NCBI RefSeq assembly: GCF_022565915.1
Contig: NZ_JAJOYX010000003.1
Span: 62,001-126,000 of the forward strand
DNA from: Nesterenkonia sp. LB17
GTDB lineage: Bacteria > Actinomycetota > Actinomycetes > Actinomycetales > Micrococcaceae
Direction: 5' to 3'
Length of the DNA: 64,000 nt
The notes beneath the pieces are model-generated. The model was not told the origin of the DNA. It made no database searches and saw only the letters and a list, made by a program, of their open reading frames with translations. A program made the translations under genes and the position numbers. Positions 35,678-43,852 of this stretch are shown piece by piece. Within the stretch, counting starts at the first letter, position 1. Every line of letters starts with the position of its first letter.

Positions 35678-36178
35678 TCAGAAGACGATCTTGGCGAGCA
35701 GCACGCGCAGCTGATCCCGCTCCGCGGGACTCAGCGCCTGCAGGGTCTGCTCCTCGGCCTCGCGGGTGCGCTGCGCCGCCTGGGCGTAGAGCTCGTGGCC
35801 GGCTTCGGTGGCGACCAGGATCTTGGAGCGACGGTCCCGCGGATCGGGCTCCCGCCGGATCGCGCCGCGGTCTTCGAGGATGTCGACGAGGGCGACGACC
35901 TGGCTGGGGTCGAGGTCCAGGAATCCGCCCAGCTCGCGCTGCGAGGGGTTGGTCCCGGAGCACGCCATGGCCAGCACGGAGAAATGGCGCACCTTGAGGT
36001 CCAGGTCGGCCAGCAGCTGATTGGCCAGGGCATTGCCCCGGCCTCGGGCACGCGCGGTGAGGAAGGCGACTTCACGTGCCAGGGCGGAGTCCTGGAAGCG
36101 CTCCTCGCTTTCCTCACTTCTCGCCTGCTTCGCGGGAGACGGTGCGCTCGCCGCGGCGGCGGGGGTCGAGGGGGGCAT
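35678..36178 (-). CDS. phdR: MarR family regulator, probable PhdR
   Basis: A 166-residue winged-helix repressor. The core LGGFLDLDPSQVVALVDILEDRGAIRREPDPRDRRSKILVATEAG shows the recognition helix and the DxRDRR wing of MarR proteins. The N-terminus is Ala/Ser/Pro-rich. It is divergent from the SDR gene with 132 bp between them, the position of phdR in Corynebacterium glutamicum, where the MarR protein represses phenylpropanoid genes and responds to CoA-thioester intermediates. Function here is inferred from synteny. The ATG at 36178 is followed by the basic start MPPSTPAAAAS. Confidence 0.82.
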   Translation of the reverse strand: MPPSTPAAAASAPSPAKQARSEESEERFQDSALAREVAFLTARARGRGNALANQLLADLDLKVRHFSVLAMACSGTNPSQRELGGFLDLDPSQVVALVDILEDRGAIRREPDPRDRRSKILVATEAGHELYAQAAQRTREAEEQTLQALSPAERDQLRVLLAKIVF

Positions 36179-36230
36179 GGATTCTCCTAGCAGCGGTTCC
36201 CGAGTGCGGGATTGAACGGATGAGAAGACA

Positions 36231-36272
36231 AATCATTGACTTTCTCAATATTATCAAGTGAGATGTATCACA
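36231..36272. promoter_or_regulatory. phdR-phdB intergenic control region with CRP/GlxR-like site
   Basis: An AT-rich stretch in otherwise GC-rich DNA. AATCATTG (36231-36238, shared with the importer promoter) overlaps TTGACT, a possible -35; TCTCAA (36243-36248) and TGAGA (36259-36263) are inverted half-sites. A CRP/GlxR-like box AGTGA-GATGTA-TCACA lies at 36257-36272. Confidence 0.5.
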
Positions 36273-36310
36273 GTAAGCATAGGCCGCGTGGCCCTACAGA
36301 AGGAGAGACT

Positions 36311-37234
36311 ATGTCGTTGCAAGGCAAGGTTGCCATCGTGACAGGCTCCGGAGCGGGCTTGGGACTGGCGTATGCCCAGGAGCTCGCCGCCCAGGGCGCC
36401 GCCGTCGTCATCAACGACGTGGATCAGGCCCACGCTGATGCCGCCGTGGCGGCCATCGAAGCCGCCGGCGGCCGAGCAGTCGCCGTGGTGGCCCCGGTGG
36501 GGTCCACCGAGACCGCAGAACAGCTCGTCGAGACCGCCGTGACCAGCTTCGGAGGTCTCGACATCCTGGTCACCAACGCTGGGATCCTGCGCGACAAGTC
36601 GCTGCTGAAGATGTCCGACGACGACTTCGACGCCGTGATCAACGTCCACCTCAAGGGCACCTTCACCTGTGTCCGGGCCGCGTTCAAGCACTTCAAGACC
36701 GAAGGCGTGGCCGGGCGGATCGTCTGCATCGGCTCCCCCACCGGTCAGCGCGGAAACTTCGGGCAGACCAACTACGCCGCCGCCAAGGCTGGCATCGTGG
36801 GCATGGTGCGGACCTGGGCGCTGGAGTTCAAGCGCGCCGGAGTCAGCGTCAACGCCGTGATCCCGGTGGCCGCCACCGCGATGACCAAGACCGTGCCCTA
36901 CTTCCAGAAGGCCGTGGAGGCCGACGAGCAGGGGCAGCCCATGCCCGACTTCTTCCGCAAGGGGCTCGGCTTCGGCACCGCGCAGGACGCCGCCGGCGTC
37001 GTCGCCTTCCTCTCCTCCGACGCCGTGGAAGGCATCACCGGACAGGTCATCGGCGCGGGCGGAGACCGGCTGCAGGTCTGGAGCCACCCCGAGCCGGTGG
37101 TCGAAGAGTTCCACGACGGCGGCTGGGACTACGCGACGCTGCAGACCCAGGGCCGCGACATCCTCGGCGCCCACCTGCAGTCGGTGGGCGAGTCCATGCC
37201 GGAGCTTCCCGCCGAGCTGCAGCCCACCGCCTAG
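36311..37234 (+). CDS. phdB: Short-chain dehydrogenase, probable 3-hydroxyacyl-CoA dehydrogenase (PhdB)
   Basis: A 307-residue SDR. NAD(P) motif TGSGAGLG (residues 11-18), NAG at 89-91, and catalytic S142, Y155 and K159 (NYAAAKAG). It is longer than classical SDRs by about 55 C-terminal residues, like the dehydrogenase domain of multifunctional beta-oxidation enzymes. In the phd pathway it would oxidise the 3-hydroxy-3-arylpropanoyl-CoA to the keto thioester. The ATG at 36311 follows AGGAGAGACT. First of a run phdB-phdC-phdD-phdE. Confidence 0.85.
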   Translation: MSLQGKVAIVTGSGAGLGLAYAQELAAQGAAVVINDVDQAHADAAVAAIEAAGGRAVAVVAPVGSTETAEQLVETAVTSFGGLDILVTNAGILRDKSLLKMSDDDFDAVINVHLKGTFTCVRAAFKHFKTEGVAGRIVCIGSPTGQRGNFGQTNYAAAKAGIVGMVRTWALEFKRAGVSVNAVIPVAATAMTKTVPYFQKAVEADEQGQPMPDFFRKGLGFGTAQDAAGVVAFLSSDAVEGITGQVIGAGGDRLQVWSHPEPVVEEFHDGGWDYATLQTQGRDILGAHLQSVGESMPELPAELQPTA

Positions 37235-37293
37235 GCCGCACAGAACACATGCCCAGGACAGCCCGGACAGCCCGAGCAGGAGAGGATCCCCCG

Positions 37294-38268
37294 ATGCGAT
37301 ACCGATCTGCCATCGACGTACATGCCATCGAGGCGGTGGACACCCACGTCCACCTGGAGCTGGACTCGCACGGACACCGCGCGCTGCCCGAGCTGTTCTT
37401 CGACGCCTCGGCGAAGTACTTCAAGACCACCGAGCGCACACCCTCGATCGATCGCATCGCGGAGGTGTACCGGGCGCACCGGATGGCGGCGGTGGTCTTC
37501 ACCGTGGATGCCCGGACCCAGATGCAGCACGCGCCGAACTCCATCGATGATCTGGTGGCGGGGTGCCTGCGCAACAGCGACGTGCTGCTGCCCTTCGGCT
37601 CGGTGGATCCTCGCACCGGACCCGCGGCCCTCGTGGAGGCTCGGCGGCAGGCCGAGGAGCTGGGCGTCCGCGGCTTCAAGTTCCACCCCACCGTGCAGGG
37701 CTTCGACCCCTCGGATCAGCAGTTCTACCCGCTGTGGGAGACCCTGCAGGAGATCGGCCTGCCGCTGATCTTCCACACCGGACAGAACGGCATGGGGGCC
37801 GGCACCCCCGGCGGAGCAGGGTTGAAGCTGAAGTACTCCAATCCGCTGCTCCTCGACGACGTCGCCGCAGACTTCCCCGGGCTGCCGATCATCATGGCGC
37901 ACCCCTCGGTGCCCTGGCAGGACGAGGCGATCTCCATCGCCACGCACAAGTCCAACGTCTACATCGACCTCTCCGGGTGGTCCCCGAAGTACTTCCCTGA
38001 CAATCTGGTCCGCAGCGCGAACAACATCCTCTCGGCCAAGCTGCTCTTCGGCACCGACTATCCGCTGATCACCCCGGAGAAGTGGTTGGACGCCTTCGCG
38101 GATCTGCCGATCAAGGACGAGGTCCGGCCCAGGATCCTCAAGCACAACGCGGTCGCGCTGCTCGGACTCGAGGCGCCTTCAACGGTCCCCGGTGCCACGA
38201 CCACAGACCCCACGACCACAGACCCCACGACATCCGACCCCGTGACACCCGGAGCCCACGATGCGTGA
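37294..38268 (+). CDS. phdC: TIM-barrel metal-dependent hydrolase, amidohydrolase_2 type (PhdC)
   Basis: A 324-residue hydrolase. DTHVHLELD (metal HxH, near residue 17), FKFHPTVQG, LIFHTGQNG, IMAHPS and LLFGTDYPLI give the amidohydrolase-2/ACMSD metal ligands in order. Corynebacterium glutamicum places the same type of gene between the SDR and acyl-CoA dehydrogenase; as no thiolase occurs in either cluster, hydrolytic cleavage of the beta-keto thioester is the inferred role. The C-terminus carries a disordered Thr-Asp-Pro repeat from a 15-bp tandem DNA repeat. It overlaps the next gene by eight bases. The ATG at 37294 follows AGGAGAGG. Confidence 0.82.
   Translation: MRYRSAIDVHAIEAVDTHVHLELDSHGHRALPELFFDASAKYFKTTERTPSIDRIAEVYRAHRMAAVVFTVDARTQMQHAPNSIDDLVAGCLRNSDVLLPFGSVDPRTGPAALVEARRQAEELGVRGFKFHPTVQGFDPSDQQFYPLWETLQEIGLPLIFHTGQNGMGAGTPGGAGLKLKYSNPLLLDDVAADFPGLPIIMAHPSVPWQDEAISIATHKSNVYIDLSGWSPKYFPDNLVRSANNILSAKLLFGTDYPLITPEKWLDAFADLPIKDEVRPRILKHNAVALLGLEAPSTVPGATTTDPTTTDPTTSDPVTPGAHDA
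38196..38240. repeat. Three 15-bp tandem units at the 3' end of phdC
   Basis: CACGACCACAGACCC repeated at 38196 and 38211, with a diverged third copy at 38226. It encodes a TTDPT-type tail outside the catalytic barrel; in-frame copy-number change would be tolerated. Confidence 0.85.
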
Positions 38269-39457
38269 ACCAGCCAACGGCACGGTCATCCCCTCGGACC
38301 TCTACGGCTTCGCCGAGCGGCTCACCACGGCCGAGCGCAGCGTGATCACCGGACTGCGCGAGGTGCTCGCCGCACAGGTCCACCCCCACCTCAATGCCGC
38401 CTGGGATGAGGCGCGCTTCCCGGAGGAGATCATCGCCCCGCTGCGCAGCCTGAACCTGATGGACCCGCCTGCCCTGCGCGAGGCCGGAGAACCGATCCGC
38501 GACATCTTCCTCGGCTTCCGGAACTTCGAACTCACCCGCTGCGACATCAACGTGGCCACCTACTACAACGCCCAGGCCAGCCTGTTCCGCACGGTCTGCA
38601 CCGTGGGCGGCTCCGCCGAGCAGGCGCGTGAGCTCGACGCGAAGATCGTCTCCCATGAACTCACCGGAGTCTTCGGACTGACCGAACCCGAGCACGGCTC
38701 CGACGTCGCCGGAGGCCTCGCCACCGCAGCAACCCAGGACCCGCAGACCGGGGACTGGATCATCGACGGCGCCAAACGCTGGATCGGCGGCGCCACCGCG
38801 GCCGACGTCGTGGCGACCTTCGCTCGCGACACCGCGGACGGTCAGGTGAAGTGCTTCCTGGTCCCTACTTCGGCCCCGGGTGTCTCCATGGAGGTCATTC
38901 CGCGCAAAGCCTCGCTGCGGATCATGCAGAACGCCGACATCACCTACCGGCAGGTCCGCGTCCCGGAGAGCGCCCGACTGCAGCAGATCAACAGCTTCTC
39001 CGACGTCGCCGGCTGCCTGCGCCGGATGCGTTCCGATGTGGCCTGGATGGCCACCGGAGCCATGGCCGGCGCCTACGAGGCCGCCCTGGCCTACGTCCGG
39101 CACCGGGAGCAGTTCGGCCGCCCCATCGCCGGATTCCAACTGGTCCAGGAGAAGCTCGCGATGATGCTGGGCAACCTCACCGCCTCGCTGGGCATGGTCG
39201 TCCAGCTCACCGAGCAGCAGGCCGCCGGGATCTACCGGGATGAGAACTCCGCGCTGGCGAAGATGTACACCTCGCTGCGGCTGCGCGAGACCGTGGCGCT
39301 GGCCCGCGAGGTCTGCGGCGGCAACGGAATCACGCTGGACACCGACGTGGCCCGGTTCCACGCCGACGCCGAGGCGATCTACTCCTACGAAGGCACCCAC
39401 GAGATCAATGCGCTCATCGTCGGACGGGCCGTCACCGGGGTGGGAGCCTTCACCTAG
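38261..39457 (+). CDS. phdD: Acyl-CoA dehydrogenase, glutaryl-CoA-dehydrogenase-like (PhdD)
   Basis: A 398-residue flavoenzyme. FGLTEPEHGSDVAG (FAD/substrate), RWIGGATAADVVATFAR, the REQFGRPIAGFQLVQEKLAMM helix and SYEGTHEINALIVGRAVTG with the catalytic Glu characterise the glutaryl-CoA branch of the family. In a phenylpropanoid pathway it would introduce the double bond into saturated side chains such as 3-(4-hydroxyphenyl)propanoyl-CoA. It overlaps phdC by eight bases, so is co-translated. Confidence 0.87.
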   Translation: MREPANGTVIPSDLYGFAERLTTAERSVITGLREVLAAQVHPHLNAAWDEARFPEEIIAPLRSLNLMDPPALREAGEPIRDIFLGFRNFELTRCDINVATYYNAQASLFRTVCTVGGSAEQARELDAKIVSHELTGVFGLTEPEHGSDVAGGLATAATQDPQTGDWIIDGAKRWIGGATAADVVATFARDTADGQVKCFLVPTSAPGVSMEVIPRKASLRIMQNADITYRQVRVPESARLQQINSFSDVAGCLRRMRSDVAWMATGAMAGAYEAALAYVRHREQFGRPIAGFQLVQEKLAMMLGNLTASLGMVVQLTEQQAAGIYRDENSALAKMYTSLRLRETVALAREVCGGNGITLDTDVARFHADAEAIYSYEGTHEINALIVGRAVTGVGAFT

Positions 39458-39508
39458 CCCTTCTCACCCATGACTCTTCACCCGGGCAGACGCCTATCAA
39501 AAAACAGA

Positions 39509-39524
39509 TGTGACGCAGACCACA
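39509..39524. promoter_or_regulatory. CRP/GlxR-like site upstream of phdE
   Basis: TGTGA-CGCAGA-CCACA, one mismatch from the palindromic TGTGA-N6-TCACA consensus, in the 114-bp gap between phdD and phdE. It suggests that phdE and the receptor gene have their own catabolite-controlled promoter. No clear -10/-35 pair was seen. Confidence 0.55.
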
Positions 39525-39571
39525 CCCGACGACCCGCGCACTCAGAATCACCCGCCACCTCAAGGAGCAGC

Positions 39572-40045
39572 ATGACCGACACCGACACCGCCCGCACCGT
39601 CGTCTCGTTCGAGGACGCACGCACGATGGCCGGCACCGACCTGGGCGAGACCGCCTGGCGCGAGATCACCCAGGAGATGATCAACACCTTCGCCGATGCC
39701 ACCGATGATCACCAGTGGATCCACGTGGACCCCGAGCGGGCCAAGGACGGACCCTTCGGAGCGCCCATCGCGCACGGCTTCCTGACCCTGTCCCTGATCA
39801 TTCCGTTCTGGGGCGAGCTCTTCGACGTCACCGATGTCAGCACGAAGCTCAACTACGGCCTGGACAAGGTCCGCTTCACGGCACCGGTGAAGGTCGGATC
39901 CAAGGTACGGATGCGCGGCACCATCAGCGCCGTCGAAGAGGTCAAGGGCGGAGGCCTCCACCTGGTCGTGGACGCGACCTTCGAGGTCGAGGGACAGGAG
40001 CGACCCGCCGTCGTGGCCACCTTTCTGGCCCGCTTCTACCCCTGA
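39572..40045 (+). CDS. phdE: MaoC-like enoyl-CoA hydratase (PhdE)
   Basis: A 157-residue hot-dog-fold hydratase. The hydratase-2 signature with catalytic Asp and His is seen in FADATDDHQWIHVDPERA and GAPIAHGFLTLSL. It would add water across the cinnamoyl-CoA double bond. A strong AAGGAGCAGC site precedes the ATG at 39572; the identical AAGGAGCAG precedes the next gene. It is last in the phdBCDE order and is followed after 97 bp by the first substrate-binding protein. Confidence 0.88.
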   Translation: MTDTDTARTVVSFEDARTMAGTDLGETAWREITQEMINTFADATDDHQWIHVDPERAKDGPFGAPIAHGFLTLSLIIPFWGELFDVTDVSTKLNYGLDKVRFTAPVKVGSKVRMRGTISAVEEVKGGGLHLVVDATFEVEGQERPAVVATFLARFYP

Positions 40046-40142
40046 CCCGAGCCGAGCAGCTGCTGTTGAACCCACTCCTCCACCGTCACGCCACACCCAC
40101 CGAGGGCCGCCGTTCTGCGGCCCCGCACCTCAAGGAGCAGTC

Positions 40143-41147
40143 ATGAAGAAGAACATCGCATCCATCACCGGACTCGCCGCGGTCAGCATCCTGGCACTGG
40201 GCGCCTGCGGCTCGGGGTCTCCGGCCGGGGATGAGGAAGACGGCAATGGCGCCGACACCGCGAGCGAGAACGGCGAGCTGACCGAGATCACCGTCGGCGT
40301 GCTCCCCATCGCCCCCTCGGTCGGGATCTACTACGGCATCGAGAACGGCATCTTCGAGGAGCACGGGCTCGACGTCGAGCTCTCCACCTCCAACGCCGGC
40401 GCCGCCATGCTCCCCGCCGTGAACACCCAGCAGCTCGAGTTCGGCATCGGCAACCCCAACTCGGTGCTCAACGCCAACGACCGCGGACTGGACATGCGGA
40501 TCGTCACCGGGTACTCCAACTCGCTGGCCGAGGGCGACGACATCGCCGGCGTGGTCTCCACCGTGGAGAGCGGCATCGATGACTGGACCGGACTCGAGGG
40601 CAACACCGTCTCGGTCAATGCGCTGCAGACCCAGGGCGATCTGACCATCATGGAGGCCGTGGAGCAGGCCGGCGGCGACCCCGAAGCCGTCGAATTCTCC
40701 GAGATGCCCTTCCCCGACATGCAGGCCCAGCTGGAGCAGGGCAACACCGACGCCATCTGGGTGCCCGAGCCCTTCCTGAGCAACGCGCTGGCCGATGAGG
40801 CGAACCAGCTGGTCGGATACTCCTTCCAGGACGCCATCGCCGGAATGCCCACCATGGTGAGCTTCAGCTCCGGAGAGTACGTCGACGAGAACCCGGAGGT
40901 GGCCCAGGCCTTCAGCGACGCGATGAACGAGTCGCTGCAGGCGGCCGAGGAGGACGAGGAAGGCGTGCGCGCACTCCTTCCCGAGTTCATCGACCTGCCC
41001 GAAGAGGCAGCCGAGAACCTCCGCATGGAGGAGCTCGACGGCGAGATCCGCACCGAGCAGATCGAGGAGGCCGGGGCGCTGATGGTGAAGTTCGACTTCA
41101 TCAGCGACGAGCCGGACACCTCCACGCTGTACTTCGAAGGCGAGTGA
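40143..41147 (+). CDS. ABC importer substrate-binding lipoprotein 1 (NitT/TauT family)
   Basis: A 334-residue lipoprotein. Lipobox LGAC places the acylated Cys at residue 22, followed by an acidic Asp/Glu/Asn linker. The binding fold begins ITVGVLPIAPSVGIYYGIENGIFEEHGLDVEL, the SsuA/NrtA/TauA pattern, and ends near EEAGALMVKFDFISDEPD. It is inferred to capture a hydroxycinnamate or benzoate-type acid for the permeases at 32.9-34.7 kb. A hairpin follows 22 bp after the stop. It is a paralogue of the next gene. Confidence 0.9.
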   Translation: MKKNIASITGLAAVSILALGACGSGSPAGDEEDGNGADTASENGELTEITVGVLPIAPSVGIYYGIENGIFEEHGLDVELSTSNAGAAMLPAVNTQQLEFGIGNPNSVLNANDRGLDMRIVTGYSNSLAEGDDIAGVVSTVESGIDDWTGLEGNTVSVNALQTQGDLTIMEAVEQAGGDPEAVEFSEMPFPDMQAQLEQGNTDAIWVPEPFLSNALADEANQLVGYSFQDAIAGMPTMVSFSSGEYVDENPEVAQAFSDAMNESLQAAEEDEEGVRALLPEFIDLPEEAAENLRMEELDGEIRTEQIEEAGALMVKFDFISDEPDTSTLYFEGE

Positions 41148-41169
41148 GCCCCACGCAGCCGACTGCGCC

Positions 41170-41203
41170 GGTGGGCGGGAGCGGAGCACCCCTTCCGCCC
41201 ACC
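41170..41203. terminator. Hairpin between the two receptor genes
   Basis: GGTGGGCGG pairs with CCGCCCACC around a 16-base loop, just after receptor gene 1. No T-run. It probably ends or attenuates the phdE-receptor transcript. Confidence 0.5.
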
Positions 41204-41226
41204 ACCGCTGACTCACACCCTGACTC

Positions 41227-41254
41227 TTGACATCCCTGACTTCATTCCTATACA
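41227..41254 (+). promoter_or_regulatory. Near-consensus sigma-70-type promoter for receptor 2
   Basis: -35 TTGACA (41227-41232), 16-bp spacer, -10 TATACA (41249-41254), ten bases before the ribosome site GGAG. This is the best-matching promoter seen in the window; the predicted start at about 41261 falls within the ribosome site, so the real start may be shifted by a few bases or the message nearly leaderless. Confidence 0.6.
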
Positions 41255-41269
41255 CATCGGAGAACCACC

Positions 41270-42274
41270 ATGAAACACCTGTCTCGCGGGACCTTCGCCC
41301 TCTGCGCCGTCCTTGCCCTCTCAGCCTGCGGAAGCGGCTCCCCCTCCGGCGACGCCGATGGCGAACCGGCCGACGATGACGCCCAAGCCGAGGGCGGCGA
41401 GCTCACCGAGGTCGAGGTCGGCCTGATTCCGATCGTCGACGTCGCCTCGATCTACCTCGGGGACCGGGAGGGGATCTTTGAAGAACACGGGCTTGACCTG
41501 ACGCTGACTCTGGCCCAGGGCGGCGCCGCCATCATCCCCGCCGTGTCCACAGGAGACTTCGACTTCGGCTTCTCCAACGTGACCTCCCTGCTCGTCGCGG
41601 CCGACAGCGGGCTGCCGCTGCAGACCGTGGCCGCAGGTCCGCAGACCACGGGCGACTCCGAGAATGACTTCTCAGCGATCCTGGTCAAACCGGACTCCGG
41701 CATCGAAACCGTCGCGGACCTCGAAGGCCAGCGTGTGGCCGTCAACACGCTCAACAACATCTCCGACTCGATGATCTCCGAAGGCGTGCTCGAAGCCGGT
41801 GGCGAGCCGTCGAACGTCGACTTCGTGGAGGTCGCCTTCCCCGACATGCTCGCCCAGCTCGAAGCGGACAATGTCGACGCCATCTTCGCGGTGGACCCCT
41901 TCGCGAGCATCGCCGACAACGAGGGTTACGACCGGGTCTTCGCGCCCTTCGCCGATGTGGTCGACGAGCTGGGTGTGGGCACCTACTTCGCCTCGCAGCA
42001 GCTGGTCGACGAGGACCCGGAACTGGTGGAGAGCTTCCACGCCGCGGTCCAGGAGTCTCAGGCCTACGCCGAGGAGAACCCCGAGGCGGTGCGCGAGGTG
42101 CTGCTCGAGTACACGACCATCGATGAATCTCTGCTGAGCGAGATCACGATCCCCGCATTCCCTGAGGAGGTCAATATGGACTCGCTCCAGCAGGTCGCGG
42201 AGATCTCTGAACGCCACGGACTCATCGGTGAGGTCCCGAACGTCGAGGACCTGGTCTGGGAGGGCGCTCGATGA
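41270..42274 (+). CDS. ABC importer substrate-binding lipoprotein 2 (NitT/TauT family)
   Basis: A 334-residue lipoprotein of exactly the same length as its upstream paralogue. Lipobox LSAC with acylated Cys20, an acidic linker, then VEVGLIPIVDVASIYLGDREGIFEEHGLDL. The GGAAIIPAVSTGDFDFGFSNVTSLLVA region aligns with receptor 1 but ligand-site residues differ, suggesting a different aromatic ligand. Its stop overlaps the CoA-ligase start (ATGA), tying uptake of one ligand to its activation. Confidence 0.9.
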   Translation: MKHLSRGTFALCAVLALSACGSGSPSGDADGEPADDDAQAEGGELTEVEVGLIPIVDVASIYLGDREGIFEEHGLDLTLTLAQGGAAIIPAVSTGDFDFGFSNVTSLLVAADSGLPLQTVAAGPQTTGDSENDFSAILVKPDSGIETVADLEGQRVAVNTLNNISDSMISEGVLEAGGEPSNVDFVEVAFPDMLAQLEADNVDAIFAVDPFASIADNEGYDRVFAPFADVVDELGVGTYFASQQLVDEDPELVESFHAAVQESQAYAEENPEAVREVLLEYTTIDESLLSEITIPAFPEEVNMDSLQQVAEISERHGLIGEVPNVEDLVWEGAR

Positions 42275-43827
42275 AGAATCACGGACTGGGCGACTGGATC
42301 CACCGACGACGGGTGCGATCCTGCGGCCAGACCGCGCTGATCAGCGCCGGTGGAGAACAGACCTATGACCAGCTGGCACAGCGCATCGACAAGCTCGCCA
42401 ACGCCCTGACCGACCGCGGGATCAGCTCCGGTGACCGAGTGGCGTATCTGGGCGAGAACTCCGCGGCGTTTCTCGAGACGCTCTTCGCCGCGGGAAGTCT
42501 CGGCGCGGTGTTCGTCCCGCTGAACACCCGGCTGGCACCGCCCGAGGTCCAGTTCGCGCTGCAGGACTCGGGGGCCCGGCTGCTGGTCACCTCACATCCG
42601 CTGACACCGGTCGCCGCGCCGGCCTGCCGGGACACCGCCGTGGAGCAGGTGCTGATCGTGGTCGAGGGAGCGGCTCCACCCGAGGAGCCTGCAGCATTTC
42701 CGGTGCCCACGGAGACGTTCGAAGCGGTGCTGGCCTCAGGAGCCGAGCAGCGGCCGGACGTCGCGGTGGAGCTGGAGGATCTCGCGGTGATCCTCTACAC
42801 CTCCGGCACCACCGGGAGCCCCAAGGGCGCCATGCTCAGCCACGGGAACCTGACCTGGAACGCCATCAACGTGCTCACCGACTTCGACCTCTCCAGCAAG
42901 GACGTCGCGCTGATGATCGCGCCGCTGTTCCACGTCGCCGCCCTGGGACAGGGCGCGCTGCCGGTGCTGCTCAAGGGCGGGAGCATCCTCCTGGAGCAGC
43001 GTTTCGAGCCGGGGCGGGTGCTGTCGCTGATCGAGGAACACCGGGTCACCAACATCTCCGGGGTGCCCACCACGTTCCAGCTGATCTGTGAGCATCCACA
43101 GTGGGAGAGCACCGACATCTCCTCGCTGCGCAACCTCACCTGCGGCGGCTCCGCGGTGCCGATGCGGGTCCTCGACGCCTATGAGAGCCGCGGGCTCGCG
43201 TTCACCATGGGATACGGGATGACGGAGACCTCACCGGGCGCCACGACCCTGCCTCCGGCCTATTCACGGACGAAGCAGGGCTCCGGGGGGCTCCCGCACT
43301 TCCACACCGACGTCAGAGTGGTGGACCCGGCGGACCGGCCCTGCCCGATGGGCGAGGTGGGCGAGATCCAGGTGCACGGACCCAACGTGATCGCCGAATA
43401 CTGGAACCGGCCCGAGGCCACCGCCGGCTCCTTCGTGCACGAAGAAGATGGCCTCTGGCTCAAGACCGGGGATATGGGCTACTTCGATGAGGACGGCTTC
43501 CTGTTCATCTCCGACCGGCTCAAGGACATGATCATCTCCGGCGGGGAGAACATCTACCCGGCGCAGGTGGAGCAGCAGATCGCAGCGTTGGAGGCCGTCG
43601 CCGCCGTGGCTGTCATCGGGGTAGAGGATGCCCGCTGGGGCGAGGTCCCGCGCGCGGTCATCGTGGTGCGCGATGGCCACGCGCTGACCGAGGAGCAGGT
43701 GCTGCACCACCTCCACGGCAAGCTCGCCCGGTACAAGATCCCGAAGTCGGTGGTCTTCGTGGAATCGATGCCGCGCACCGCCTCGGGCAAGATCCGCAAA
43801 CCCGACCTGCGCCGACAATATGCCTAG
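42271..43827 (+). CDS. phdA: Acyl-CoA ligase, probable hydroxycinnamate-CoA ligase (PhdA)
   Basis: A 518-residue adenylate-forming enzyme. LYTSGTTGSPKGAMLSH (P-loop, near residue 177), GYGMTETSP, KTGDMGYFDEDGFLFISDRLKDMIISGGENIYP and the C-terminal lysine motif PRTASGKIRKPDLR are complete. The natural substrate cannot be read off, but context with phdBCDE and van genes makes a phenylpropanoid acid most likely. It is translationally coupled to receptor 2. It converges with the PadR gene. Confidence 0.85.
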   Translation: MKNHGLGDWIHRRRVRSCGQTALISAGGEQTYDQLAQRIDKLANALTDRGISSGDRVAYLGENSAAFLETLFAAGSLGAVFVPLNTRLAPPEVQFALQDSGARLLVTSHPLTPVAAPACRDTAVEQVLIVVEGAAPPEEPAAFPVPTETFEAVLASGAEQRPDVAVELEDLAVILYTSGTTGSPKGAMLSHGNLTWNAINVLTDFDLSSKDVALMIAPLFHVAALGQGALPVLLKGGSILLEQRFEPGRVLSLIEEHRVTNISGVPTTFQLICEHPQWESTDISSLRNLTCGGSAVPMRVLDAYESRGLAFTMGYGMTETSPGATTLPPAYSRTKQGSGGLPHFHTDVRVVDPADRPCPMGEVGEIQVHGPNVIAEYWNRPEATAGSFVHEEDGLWLKTGDMGYFDEDGFLFISDRLKDMIISGGENIYPAQVEQQIAALEAVAAVAVIGVEDARWGEVPRAVIVVRDGHALTEEQVLHHLHGKLARYKIPKSVVFVESMPRTASGKIRKPDLRRQYA

Positions 43828-43829
43828 GC

Positions 43830-43852
43830 GCTGAACATCGGAGCCGTTCAGC
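43830..43852. terminator. Hairpin between convergent phdA and PadR genes
   Basis: GCTGAAC / GTTCAGC around a nine-base loop, overlapping the PadR stop codon. No T-run; weak evidence. Confidence 0.35.
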
